Of a DNA stretch of 64,000 nt, positions 19,824 through 27,863 are shown one piece after another. The DNA comes from Ignavibacteriales bacterium. GTDB lineage: Bacteria; Bacteroidota; Ignavibacteria; Ignavibacteriales; Ignavibacteriaceae. A model generated the notes under the pieces. That model had not been told where the DNA came from. It saw only the letters and a program-made list of their open reading frames with translations, and ran no database searches. The position numbers and the translations under genes are program-made. Where the stretch lies: assembly GCA_016709765.1 (NCBI GenBank), contig JADJMD010000009.1, positions 1 through 64,000 on the forward strand. The letters are read 5' to 3'. How positions within the stretch are numbered: position 1 is the stretch's first letter; the number at the start of each line of letters is the position of its first letter.

Positions 19824-19866
19824 GTTAGTAGCAGGTGGAAAAACAGAAATCCTACCTACTACTAAC
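19824..19866. terminator. Inverted repeat between convergent genes, probable terminator
   Basis: GTTAGTAGCAGGTGG (19824-19838) pairs with CCTACCTACTACTAAC (19851-19866) across a 12-base loop, between the aminotransferase and decarboxylase-beta stop codons. The stem is long but there is only a short T-run on either side, so it could act in both directions weakly. Confidence 0.55.
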
Positions 19867-19882
19867 TTCAAACTTTTCACAT

Positions 19883-21025
19883 CTATCCCATAAAGAAACT
19901 TAACAGAATACCAGCTGCAACTGCACTGCCTATAACACCCGCAACATTTGGTGCCATAGCATGCATAAGCAAATGATTTGTTTTATCATACTCTAATCCA
20001 ACAACTTGTGAAACCCTTGCACTATCGGGTACAGCAGAAACACCTGCATTTCCTATTAGAGGATTAATTTTATTGCCTTCTTTAAGGAATAAATTCATAA
20101 ACTTCACGAAGAGAATTCCACCTGTTGTGGCTATTATAAAAGAGAAAGCGCCTAATCCAAATATTCCAACTGATTGAGTAGTTAAAAAAGTTGTTGCTTG
20201 AGTTGAAGCACCAACAGTTAAACCAATAAGGATTGTTACAATATCTATCAGGGATCCTTTAGCAGTGTCAGCTAATCTTTTAGTTACGCCGCTTTCCTTT
20301 AAAAGATTTCCAAAAAACAACATACCTAACAAAGGCATTGCACTAGGGACAATTAAAGTAGTGAGAATTAAGCCGACGATAGGGAAGAGGACTTTTTCGG
20401 TTCTAGAAACTGCACGAGGTGGTTTCATTCTAATTAGTCGTTCTTTGTCTGTTGTTAATAATCTCATTATCGGCGGTTGGATTACAGGTACAAGTGCCAT
20501 ATATGAATATGCTGATATTGCGATTGCTCCAACTAATTCTGGTGCTAATTTAGATGAAAGAAAAATTGCAGTCGGTCCATCTGCTCCGCCAATTATACCA
20601 ATTGCTGCGGCTTGTTGTGGAAGAAAATCTAAAAAAAGTGCAATCATATAGGCCCCAAAAATACCAACTTGCGCAGCCGCGCCCAGCAGCATTAATTTAG
20701 GATTCGAAAGCAATGCAGAAAAATCTGTCATCGCGCCAATTCCTAAAAATATTAATGGCGGATAAATACCTTTGAGCACACCAAAGTATAAATAACCCAT
20801 AACACTTCCGGGTTCGTAAATACCGATTTGAAGATTTGCCCCTTGTAGATAAGGTATGTTCCCAACGAGTATTCCAAAACCTATAGGTACTAATAAAAGC
20901 GGCTCGTATTCTTTTGCGATTGCAAGATAAATAAAAATGAGTCCTACGGTTAACATTACTATATGACCGACTGTGAAATTGGGAAAAGCAGTGTATCTAA
21001 AAAACTGATTGAAACCATTTGCCAT
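19883..21025 (-). CDS. mmdB: Sodium-pumping decarboxylase beta subunit (OadB/MmdB family)
   Basis: This 380-residue membrane protein is the carboxybiotin decarboxylase that couples CO2 release to sodium export. It has the family signatures GIIGGADGPTAIFLSSKLAP (143-162, with the essential aspartate D149), SAYSYMALVPVIQPP (171-185) and, near the C-terminus, GNAGVSAVPDSARVSQ. About nine helices are visible. It is last in the cluster after the biotin carrier. The neighbouring methylmalonyl-CoA epimerase and carboxyltransferase point to methylmalonyl-CoA rather than oxaloacetate as substrate. Confidence 0.9.
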   Translation of the reverse strand: MANGFNQFFRYTAFPNFTVGHIVMLTVGLIFIYLAIAKEYEPLLLVPIGFGILVGNIPYLQGANLQIGIYEPGSVMGYLYFGVLKGIYPPLIFLGIGAMTDFSALLSNPKLMLLGAAAQVGIFGAYMIALFLDFLPQQAAAIGIIGGADGPTAIFLSSKLAPELVGAIAISAYSYMALVPVIQPPIMRLLTTDKERLIRMKPPRAVSRTEKVLFPIVGLILTTLIVPSAMPLLGMLFFGNLLKESGVTKRLADTAKGSLIDIVTILIGLTVGASTQATTFLTTQSVGIFGLGAFSFIIATTGGILFVKFMNLFLKEGNKINPLIGNAGVSAVPDSARVSQVVGLEYDKTNHLLMHAMAPNVAGVIGSAVAAGILLSFFMG

Positions 21026-21049
21026 AAATTGAAAAAAACTGTTCCATAA

Positions 21050-21493
21050 TCAGGCTCCAATTTCGATAAGTACATCACCTTCAAGCACAGAATCACCGGT
21101 TTTAAATTTAATGGATTTAACAACACCTTCTTTATCTGCATTGATATTGTTTTCCATTTTCATAGCTTCCAGCATAAGTAGTTTTGTTCCGACCTTTACA
21201 TTATCACCCTCTTTTACATAAACCTGAAGAATTACACCCGGAAGCGGAGATTTAATAAAACCTGCTCCTTTGGGAGATGCTGGTGCACTGGTTCTTTGTT
21301 CAGTTTTACGAGATTCTGTTGAAGGAACTGCATGAGATCTAACAAGTTTTGGGGTTTTGCTTTGTGAAATTATTTTATCAACTTCAACATTGTAAACTGC
21401 TCCATTGACTTCAACTTCTGCAACATTATCTTCAACGTTAACAATATGAACATCGTACTTGTTACCTTGTATAGTAAATTTAAACTTTTTCAT
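21050..21493 (-). CDS. Biotin carrier subunit of the methylmalonyl-CoA decarboxylase
   Basis: This 147-residue protein has a short N-terminal domain (1-50), a flexible Ser/Pro/Lys-rich linker (50-78) and a C-terminal biotinyl domain. The domain contains PLPGVILQVYVKEGDNVKVG and the biotinylation site EAMKMEN, with the acceptor lysine K112. It carries CO2 between the carboxyltransferase (21929-23489) and the membrane beta subunit (19883-21025). Eleven bases separate it from the delta subunit gene upstream. Confidence 0.9.
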   Translation of the reverse strand: MKKFKFTIQGNKYDVHIVNVEDNVAEVEVNGAVYNVEVDKIISQSKTPKLVRSHAVPSTESRKTEQRTSAPASPKGAGFIKSPLPGVILQVYVKEGDNVKVGTKLLMLEAMKMENNINADKEGVVKSIKFKTGDSVLEGDVLIEIGA

Positions 21494-21503
21494 TTTTTTA
21501 CCT

Positions 21504-21812
21504 CTATAGTCTGGGATGTTGTCTTAATCCGTAAATTTTAGAACTCCACGGTGAGTAAGTTTTTGATACTTTATCAATAGTTAGAACCGTATTTTCTTTA
21601 TCATGCACTTCTGCGTAGTAAAGATGAATTGCCATTGCAATTGCAGCATTAACTTCACCTGAAATTTCCAAATCTTCTTTACTTATTTCTATTTTACCCT
21701 CACGTCTTAATAATCTTTTAACATTAATATTTAATACTTTTGTAAGATTTGAAAAGATAATATATAAGAAAAGCAGGGCTACAAAAACTACTACATATCC
21801 AATAACTGTCAT
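21504..21812 (-). CDS. Small membrane subunit (OadG/MmdD-like) of the decarboxylase
   Basis: One N-terminal helix (VIGYVVVFVALLFLYIIFS) is followed by a charged cytoplasmic tail, the OadG (PF04277) shape. In the complex this subunit bridges the alpha, biotin and beta subunits. The ATG at 21812 gives 102 residues. The frame stays open upstream, and the in-frame residues HLFQQIDPWGIG directly before it look like part of the family. No ATG, GTG or TTG occurs in that extension, so the true start may be non-standard or obscured by an indel. Confidence 0.7.
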   Translation of the reverse strand: MTVIGYVVVFVALLFLYIIFSNLTKVLNINVKRLLRREGKIEISKEDLEISGEVNAAIAMAIHLYYAEVHDKENTVLTIDKVSKTYSPWSSKIYGLRQHPRL

Positions 21813-21928
21813 TCCTATTCCCCAGGGATCAATCTGTTGAAACAGATGAGAGTTTTTATTTATAGTAACATTAGTTGTATCAATTGTAATTTGTTGTATT
21901 AATCCTAAAAAACTTTTTTAACCTTTCT

Positions 21929-23489
21929 TTATAATGGTAGATTAGAATGTTTTTTAGGCGGATTTACATCCTTTTTTGTTGCAAGTGACTGCAACGCACG
22001 AATTACTCTGAATCTTGTATTTCTTGGTTCGATAACATCATCGATATAACCATACTTTGCAGCCACATAAGGTGTTGCAAATTTCTTACGGTAATCATCT
22101 TCGCGTTCTTTTACAAAATTTATTCTTTCTTCCGGATTAGTAATCAATTGTAAATCTTTTTGATGAAGAACTTCAATAGCACCTTTTGGACCCATAACAG
22201 CAATCTCGGCACCCGGCCAGGCGTAGTTAATATCACCGCGTAAATGTTTTGAACTCATTACATCGTAAGCGCCGCCGTATGCTTTACGAAGGATTACAGT
22301 TACCTTTGGAACAGTAGCTTCTCCATATGCAAATAACAGTTTTGCACCATGAATTATTATTCCGCCGTACTCTTGCGTAGTTCCGGGTAAAAATCCAGGT
22401 ACATCAACAAAAGTTACAATAGGAATATTAAAAGCATCGCAAAATCTTACAAATCGTGCAGCTTTACGTGAGGAATTTATATCTAAAACACCAGCAAGAT
22501 AATTAGGTTGATTTGCAACTATACCTACAGGCATTCCATTAAATCTTGCAAAACCAGTTACAATGTTTGGTGCATAGTGTCTTTGGATTTCCAAAAACTC
22601 ATGTTGATCTACAACTAAATTTATTACATCAATTACATCATAAGGTTTGTTAGTAGCTTCTGGTATAACTGAATTAAGTGCATCTTCTAATCTGTCAATC
22701 GGATCATCACATGGTAAAATAGGTGGATCTTCTAAATTATTTTGCGGAAGATAACTTAATAGTTTTCTGATTAATGAGATTCCTTCTTCTTCATCATCAG
22801 ACACCATATGCGCAACACCTGATTTTGAGGTGATGAACCATCGCTCCGCCTAATTCCTCTTCTGTTACTGTTTCTCCGGTTACAGTTTTTACAACTTTTG
22901 GACCGGTTACAAACATATAGCTTGCACTTTTATTCATAACAATAAAGTCTGTTAAAGCAGGGGAATAAACAGCACCACCGGCACACGGACCAAAGATCGC
23001 TGATATTTGTGGTATAACTCCTGAAGCTAAAATATTTCTCTGAAAAATATCTGCATATCCACCAAGTGATTTTACACCTTCTTGAATTCTAGCACCACCG
23101 CTGTCGTTTATTCCAATTACAGGGGCTCCAACTTTAAGTGCTTTATCCATAACCTTACATATTTTTTGAGCGAACATTTCGGATAATGATCCGCCAAAAA
23201 CAGTAAAGTCCTGTGAGAACACATATACTAATCTTCCATCGATGGTTCCGTAACCAGTAACAACTCCATCAGATAAGTAAGATTCTTTATCCAGCCCAAA
23301 ATCAATACTGCGATGGCAAACAAACATATCAAATTCTTCAAAGCTACCCTCATCAAGTAAAAGTTCTAGTCTTTCTCTAGCGGTAAGTTTGCCTTTTTTA
23401 TGTTGGGATTCGATACGCTTTTCTCCGCCGCCAAGTTTAGCTTGCTGACGAAGCGCCATCAATTCTTTTATTTTATCTTCCATTGCCAT
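21929..23489 (-). CDS. mmdA: Methylmalonyl-CoA decarboxylase alpha subunit / carboxyltransferase, one frameshift
   Basis: This acyl-CoA carboxyltransferase of about 518 residues would move the carboxyl group from methylmalonyl-CoA to biotin. The N-terminal half has QDFTVFGGSLSEMFAQKICK, GINDSGGARIQEGVKSLGGY and the oxyanion-forming segment FGPCAGGAVYSPAL. The C-terminal half has the second CoA site with VDVPGFLPGTTQEYGGII and LRKAYGGAYDVMSSKHL, and ends PPKKHSNLPL. The frame changes at about 22830, where the expected GAMVHTSKSGVAHMV is interrupted by one extra base. Homologous PccB proteins share these features, but the following delta, biotin and beta genes argue for the decarboxylase. The gene is likely intact in the organism. 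Confidence 0.88.
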
Positions 23490-23577
23490 TGTGTTTACCT
23501 GTATTTTATTTTTTTGTTGTTATGCTGAACATGTATCAGCATCTCTAAGTCATATTTGATCTTCTAAAATAGATGCA

Positions 23578-23602
23578 GATCCTGAAATATATTCAGGATG
23601 AC
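23578..23602. repeat. Diverged copy of the palindromic mini-element
   Basis: GATCCTGAAATATATTCAGGATGAC is an inverted repeat with the same layout as the insert in asnB (7086-7146) and the intergenic copy at 12576-12619. It lies between the epimerase and alpha-subunit genes, in a 144-base gap without other features. Confidence 0.5.
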
Positions 23603-23633
23603 TTTCAGTTAATCCGAGATAATTGTTAATCAT

Positions 23634-24041
23634 TTACTCTGGTTTTTCACACAGTTCAGTTAAAACACCAAACGTTGATTTTGGATGAAGGAACGCGATG
23701 TTCAATCCTTCTGCACCTTTTCTTTCTTTTTCATCAATCAATAAAATGTTTTTTGATTTAGCTTCATCTAGGGAGTTTTGCAATCCTTTCACTGCAAAAG
23801 CAAGGTGATGAATTCCTTCCCCTTTCTTTTCTATAAACTTTCCGATTGGTCCTTCAGGGGAAGTAGACTCAAGTAGTTCAATTTTGGTTTGCCCAACCAT
23901 AAAAAATGCAGTTTTAACTTTCTGATCAGCAACTTCTTCTACCGCATAACATTTTAAGCCAAGTACATTTTCATAATACTTAATTGCTTCATCTATATTT
24001 TTAACTGCAATACCAATATGTTCTATGTGCGAAATGTTCAT
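23634..24041 (-). CDS. mce: Methylmalonyl-CoA epimerase
   Basis: This 135-residue vicinal-oxygen-chelate protein interconverts the two epimers of methylmalonyl-CoA. It has the two paired modules of the family: HIEHIGIAVKNIDEAIKYYE at the N-terminus and GIHHLAFAVKGLQ in the middle. The metal-binding histidines are in both, and the glutamate is in TELCEKPE at the C-terminus. It is upstream of the decarboxylase genes in the same direction. This fits a succinyl-CoA to propionyl-CoA route in which the decarboxylase would pump sodium. Confidence 0.9.
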   Translation of the reverse strand: MNISHIEHIGIAVKNIDEAIKYYENVLGLKCYAVEEVADQKVKTAFFMVGQTKIELLESTSPEGPIGKFIEKKGEGIHHLAFAVKGLQNSLDEAKSKNILLIDEKERKGAEGLNIAFLHPKSTFGVLTELCEKPE

Positions 24042-24379
24042 TGTATTTAATCTTAATTGTTAGTTAATATGAAAAAAAATGAGATCGCATCACTTTGGCA
24101 AAGTTGATGCCATCATCAATTATTTTATAGAAATTGAGTTTAGTGTTAATAGATCAATTTGACAATTGTTAATCAATTCTTAAATAATACAATAGAAAAA
24201 TTTATTTCTTAGTTGTGAGAAATAACAGATTTATTTAAAGTTAATCATTCTTTATTGTGTGTTAAAAGTATAGAAAAAAAGTTATTACCAGCTTGTTGCA
24301 ATAAAATATCATTTTCTCTATTTTTACACGCTAATTTTAGAAGAATTCAACTAATAGTTTCGTTCTTACTTTGAATTAT
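24042..24379. other. Divergent intergenic region with no gene
   Basis: These 338 AT-rich bases lie between the epimerase gene (minus) and tRNA-Leu (plus). They must contain the promoters of the decarboxylase operon and of the tRNAs. No coding frame, RNA or repeat is evident, and I could not pick out a reliable promoter box. Confidence 0.5.
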
Positions 24380-24465
24380 GCCGGGATGGCGGAATTGGTA
24401 GACGCACAGGACTTAAAATCCTGTGTTCCGTTTGGGACGTGCCGGTTCGACTCCGGCTCTCGGTA
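24380..24465 (+). tRNA. tRNA-Leu (anticodon TAA)
   Basis: This 86-base class II tRNA has acceptor strands GCCGGGA and TCTCGGT with a G-U first pair, as in E. coli tRNA-Leu(UAA). The D-arm is GGCGGAATTGGTAGACGC, the anticodon arm CAGGACTTAAAATCCTG with anticodon TAA, a long variable arm follows, and the T-arm is CCGGTTCGACTCCGG. The 3' CCA is not encoded. It heads the thrS region on the plus strand. Confidence 0.95.
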
Positions 24466-24536
24466 CTTTAATAGTCTTAGCCTACAATCCCAAATTAAAT
24501 TTTGGGATTGATGTTAGGAAATATTGTTTTAGTACT

Positions 24537-24610
24537 GGGCTCTTAGCTCAGTTGGTTAGAGCGTCTGCTTGACGTGCAGAAGGTCAAAGGTTCGACTCCT
24601 TTAGAGCCCA
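24537..24610 (+). tRNA. tRNA-Val (anticodon GAC)
   Basis: This 74-base tRNA has a perfect acceptor stem, GGGCTCT with AGAGCCC, and discriminator A. The anticodon stem TCTGC/GCAGA closes the loop TTGACGT, giving anticodon GAC, which reads GUC and GUU valine codons. The T-arm contains GGTTCGACTCC. CCA is not encoded. A 14-base copy of its 3' part (GACTCCTTTAGAGC) recurs at 24679-24692, about 70 bases downstream of the tRNA's 3' end. Confidence 0.95.
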
Positions 24611-24711
24611 CATTAAAATGATTTTGGTTTTCTGCTTTAAAGAAATTAATAGGATCTCCCATTGTGATTCCTTCGGAAGACTCCTTTAGAGCATACGAAT
24701 CGAATCAAACT

Positions 24712-24735
24712 TCGGAGTTTTCTCCGATTTTTTTT
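24712..24735 (+). terminator. Intrinsic terminator directly before thrS
   Basis: The stem TCGGAG (24712-24717) pairs with CTCCGA (24722-24727) over a four-T loop, and a run of eight T follows. It ends only about 13 bases before the thrS start. It can end the tRNA transcript, or it can work as an attenuator in the thrS leader if transcription passes from upstream. Confidence 0.75.
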
Positions 24736-24748
24736 ATTAAAAGTTATT

Positions 24749-26670
24749 ATGAGTAAAATTAAAATTACATTTCCTGATGGAGCAGTAAAAGAGTTTGATA
24801 ACGGAGCAACCGGTTATCAGATTGCTCAATCAATTTCTTCTCGTTTAGCTGATGAAGTTTTAGCCGTTAAATTTAATGATGCTGTTAAAGACTTACATAA
24901 AGGGATTACAGAAGATGGAACTGTTAAATTTTTAACATTTGATGATACTGAAGGAAAAGAAGTTTATTGGCACTCATCATCACATTTGATGGCCCATGCA
25001 GTGCAGGATATTTTTCCGGAAGCAAAGTTTGGTGTTGGTCCTGCAATAGATGCTGGATTTTATTATGATATTGATATAAATACTCAGCTTTCAGAAGATC
25101 ATTTAAAGCTGATTGAAGATAAAATGATTGAACTCTCAAAAACCGATACCAGGTTTGAAAGGGAAGAATTATCACAAAAGGAAGCGATTGAATTTTTCAA
25201 GAAAAAAGGAGATCAATATAAAGTTGAGCTTCTTTCTGAATTGGATGAGACAAAAGAAAAGATAAGTATTTATAAAGAAGGTTCGTTTACTGACCTTTGC
25301 CGTGGGCCTCACTTACCAAATTCTGGTAAAATAAAATTTGTTAAGTTGCTCAACATTTCAGGCTCATACTGGCGCGGAGATGAAAAAAATAAACAGCTTC
25401 AAAGAATTTACGGTATAACTTTTCCTAAAAAGAAAATGCTTGATGAATATCTTTTTATGCTTGAAGAGGCTAAGAAAAGAGATCATCGTAAACTTGGCAA
25501 ATCCTTGGATCTATTTAGCGTTCATGAAGAAGCCGGTGCAGGTCTTATTTATTGGCATCCAAAAGGTGCAAGAATAAGATTAGAAGTTGAAGACTTTTGG
25601 CGTAAAGCTCATTTAGAAAATGGATACGAGTTATTATATTCGCCGCATATGGGAAAAAGCTGGTTGTGGGAAACTAGCGGACATTTAGGCTTTTATAAAG
25701 ATAGTATGTATACTGGAATGAAAGTAGATGATCAGGATTACTACATCAAACCGATGAACTGTCCATTTCATATTATGATCTATAAAACTCATTTAAGAAG
25801 TTATCGAGATCTTCCATTACGATGGGCTGAATTAGGTACTGTTTATCGTTATGAAAAAGCGGAGCACTTCATGGTTTACTACGTGTAAGAGGATTTACAC
25901 AAGATGATGCTCATATATTCTGTACCGATGATCAAATAGAATCTGAGATTATAGAAGTTATAAGATTTGCTAAATATGTTCTTGGTACATTCGGTTTTAC
26001 GGTAATGAATTATTATCTCTCAACTAAACCAGAAAAATCTGTTGGAGAAGTTGAATTATGGCATAAAGCTGAAGATTCATTAAAGAAAGCCTTAGAAAAA
26101 GAAAATTTATCTTATGAAGTTGATGAAGGCGGCGGGGCATTTTATGGACCTAAAATCGATATTAAAATTAAAGATGCATTAGGACGCGAATGGCAATTGA
26201 GTACCATCCAGTTTGATTTTAATCTACCGGAACGTTTTGAGATGACTTATATTGGTGAAGATGGAAAAGAACATAGACCATTTATGGTGCATCGTGCTTT
26301 ATTGGGTTCAATCGAGCGATTTTTTGGAATTTTGATTGAGCATTATGCTGGTGAATTTCCCTTATGGTTAGCCCCAATTCAGGTAGCTATCGTTCCTGTT
26401 TCACAAAATTATATTGATTATGCTAATTCTGTTGCTAAAGAGTTAAGAAAAGCTGGAATTAGGTATGAAGTTGATGAAAGAAATGAAAAGATAGGTTATA
26501 AAATTCGTGATTGGGAAATGCGTAAAGTTTCTTACATGTTGATTGTTGGCGAAAAGGAAAAAGAAGTAAATGCTGTTTCTGTAAGAAAACACAAAGAAGG
26601 TGATAAAGGCTCTTTGGCTTTATCAGAATTTATTGATAAAATTGCATCAGAAATTAAAAACAAAGTTTAA
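24749..26670 (+). CDS. thrS: Threonyl-tRNA synthetase, one frameshift
   Basis: This class II synthetase of about 640 residues charges tRNA-Thr. The N-terminal TGS domain (1-60) is followed by the editing domain with HSSSHLMAHAVQDIFP. The catalytic core contains LLYSPHMGKSWLWETSGH and IKPMNCPFHIMIY. The rest is in another frame: RVRGFTQDDAHIF, EGGGAFYGPKIDIKI, HRALLGSIERFFGILIEHY and an anticodon-binding domain ending EIKNKV. The frame breaks at about 25861, where GCGGAGCA should read GCGGGAGCA (one G lost from a GGG run). Because the enzyme is essential, a sequence error is much likelier than a real mutation. It leads the operon infC-rpmI-rplT. Confidence 0.93.
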
Positions 26671-26691
26671 TCATAATAAGAGAGGTTTCGC

Positions 26692-27231
26692 ATCGCTGGT
26701 AAACAAACTGTTCGCATAAATGAAGAGATTAGGGCTGCTAAAGTTAGAGTAATTGATGTTGATGGTGCTCAATTAGGTGTTTACACTGTTAAAGATGCAA
26801 TTAGATTATCTGAAGAAAGGGGACAAGATCTTGTTGAAATAGCCCCGCAAGCAGAACCTCCTGTTTGTAAGATTATCGATTTTGGCAAGTTCAAATACGA
26901 ACAACAAAAACGAGATAAGATTCAGAAAAAAAATCAGGTTGTTTCTATTCTCAAAGAAATTAGAATGCATCCTAATACTGATGTTCACGATTTTGATTTT
27001 AAAGTAAAGCACACAATAAATTTTCTTGAAGAAGGAAATAAAGTTAAAGTGAGCGTTATGTTTAAGGGTCGTGAGATGGCATATACAGATCAAGGTGAAG
27101 AATTACTAAAAAGGTTTATTGAAAAATTGGAAGATATAGCAAAAGTTGAATCTCCAATAAAATTGGAAGGACGAAATATGGCAACCATATTAGTTCCGCA
27201 ATCGAAGAAAATAAAGAAAACAAATAAGTAG
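26692..27231 (+). CDS. infC: Translation initiation factor IF-3, apparent AUC start
   Basis: This factor of 180 residues keeps the 30S subunit free and checks start codons. The N-domain begins AGKQTVRINEEIRAAKVRVI and contains EIAPQAEPPVCKIIDFGKF. The C-domain includes EIRMHPNTDVHDFDFKVKH. In the frame of the protein there is a stop at 26677, and no ATG, GTG or TTG follows before 26965, deep inside the protein. The only plausible start is ATC at 26692, six bases after the purine-rich GAGAGG. E. coli infC starts on AUU and uses that codon for self-control, so the rare start fits the family. It sits 21 bases after thrS and 7 before rpmI. Confidence 0.9.
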   Translation: MAGKQTVRINEEIRAAKVRVIDVDGAQLGVYTVKDAIRLSEERGQDLVEIAPQAEPPVCKIIDFGKFKYEQQKRDKIQKKNQVVSILKEIRMHPNTDVHDFDFKVKHTINFLEEGNKVKVSVMFKGREMAYTDQGEELLKRFIEKLEDIAKVESPIKLEGRNMATILVPQSKKIKKTNK

Positions 27232-27238
27232 GAATATC

Positions 27239-27430
27239 ATGCCAAAAATGAAAAGTAATCGTGGTGCTTCTAAAACATTTAAGAAGACCGCATCCGGAAG
27301 TTTTAAAAGGAAGAAAGCTTATAAAAGCCATATCCTTACTTCTAAAACTACAAAGCGCAAAAGAAGCTTGAGAAAAGGCACATTAGTTAGTGATGCCGAA
27401 CAAAAACGTGTACGGATAATGGTACAATAA
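27239..27430 (+). CDS. rpmI: 50S ribosomal protein L35
   Basis: This 63-residue, very basic protein has the L35 pattern MPKMKSNRGASKTFKKTASG, then KAYKSHILTSKTTKRKRSLR. It binds 23S rRNA in the large subunit. The start is preceded by TAGGAA. It lies between infC and rplT, the conserved order in most bacteria. Confidence 0.97.
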   Translation: MPKMKSNRGASKTFKKTASGSFKRKKAYKSHILTSKTTKRKRSLRKGTLVSDAEQKRVRIMVQ

Positions 27431-27446
27431 TTTAAAAGGATAAAAA

Positions 27447-27794
27447 ATGCCAAGATCAAAAAATAAAGTTGCTTCGCATAGAAGAAGAAGAAATAGATTA
27501 AAACTTGCTAAAGGTTATTGGGGTAATCAAGGAAACGTGCTTACCGCAGCAAAAAATGCTATTGATAAAGGTTTAGGACACGCTTATAGAGATAGAAAAC
27601 TTAAAAAAAGAGTTTACAGATCACTTTGGATTGTTAGAATTAATGCTGCTGCAAGAATGAATGGTACAACTTATTCCAGATTGATTGATGCACTAAATAA
27701 AAAAGGTGTTGACATCAACAGAAAAGTTCTTGCTAGTTTAGCTGCTGAAAATCCAACAGCTTTTACTGAAGTAGTTAAATTTTCTATCAACTAA
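27447..27794 (+). CDS. rplT: 50S ribosomal protein L20
   Basis: This 115-residue ribosomal protein is needed for early assembly of the large subunit. The N-terminus MPRSKNKVASHRRRRNRLKL is the basic extension. The globular part contains AYRDRKLKKRVYRSLWIVR and INAAARMNGTTYSRLIDAL, as in the family. The ATG follows AAAGGATAAAA. It ends the thrS-infC-rpmI-rplT operon, and a terminator lies directly behind it. In E. coli the protein represses its own operon, but no leader pseudoknot could be judged here by eye. Confidence 0.97.
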   Translation: MPRSKNKVASHRRRRNRLKLAKGYWGNQGNVLTAAKNAIDKGLGHAYRDRKLKKRVYRSLWIVRINAAARMNGTTYSRLIDALNKKGVDINRKVLASLAAENPTAFTEVVKFSIN

Positions 27795-27798
27795 TTTT

Positions 27799-27848
27799 AT
27801 ACCCTCTTAGGATTTATCGAATATTTTTATCCTGCGAGGGTATTTTTT
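27799..27848 (+). terminator. Terminator after rplT
   Basis: ATACCCTC...TAGGAT (27799-27813) pairs with ATCCTGCGAGGGTAT (27829-27843) around an AT-rich loop, followed by a T-rich tail. It separates the ribosomal-protein operon from pheS, whose start is 16 bases further on. Confidence 0.8.
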
Positions 27849-27863
27849 ATTTAAAGAATATCT

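Noticed and set aside
20265..20651. 128-codon frame on the plus strand inside the decarboxylase beta gene
   Set aside because: It is a shadow of the well-supported minus-strand membrane protein.
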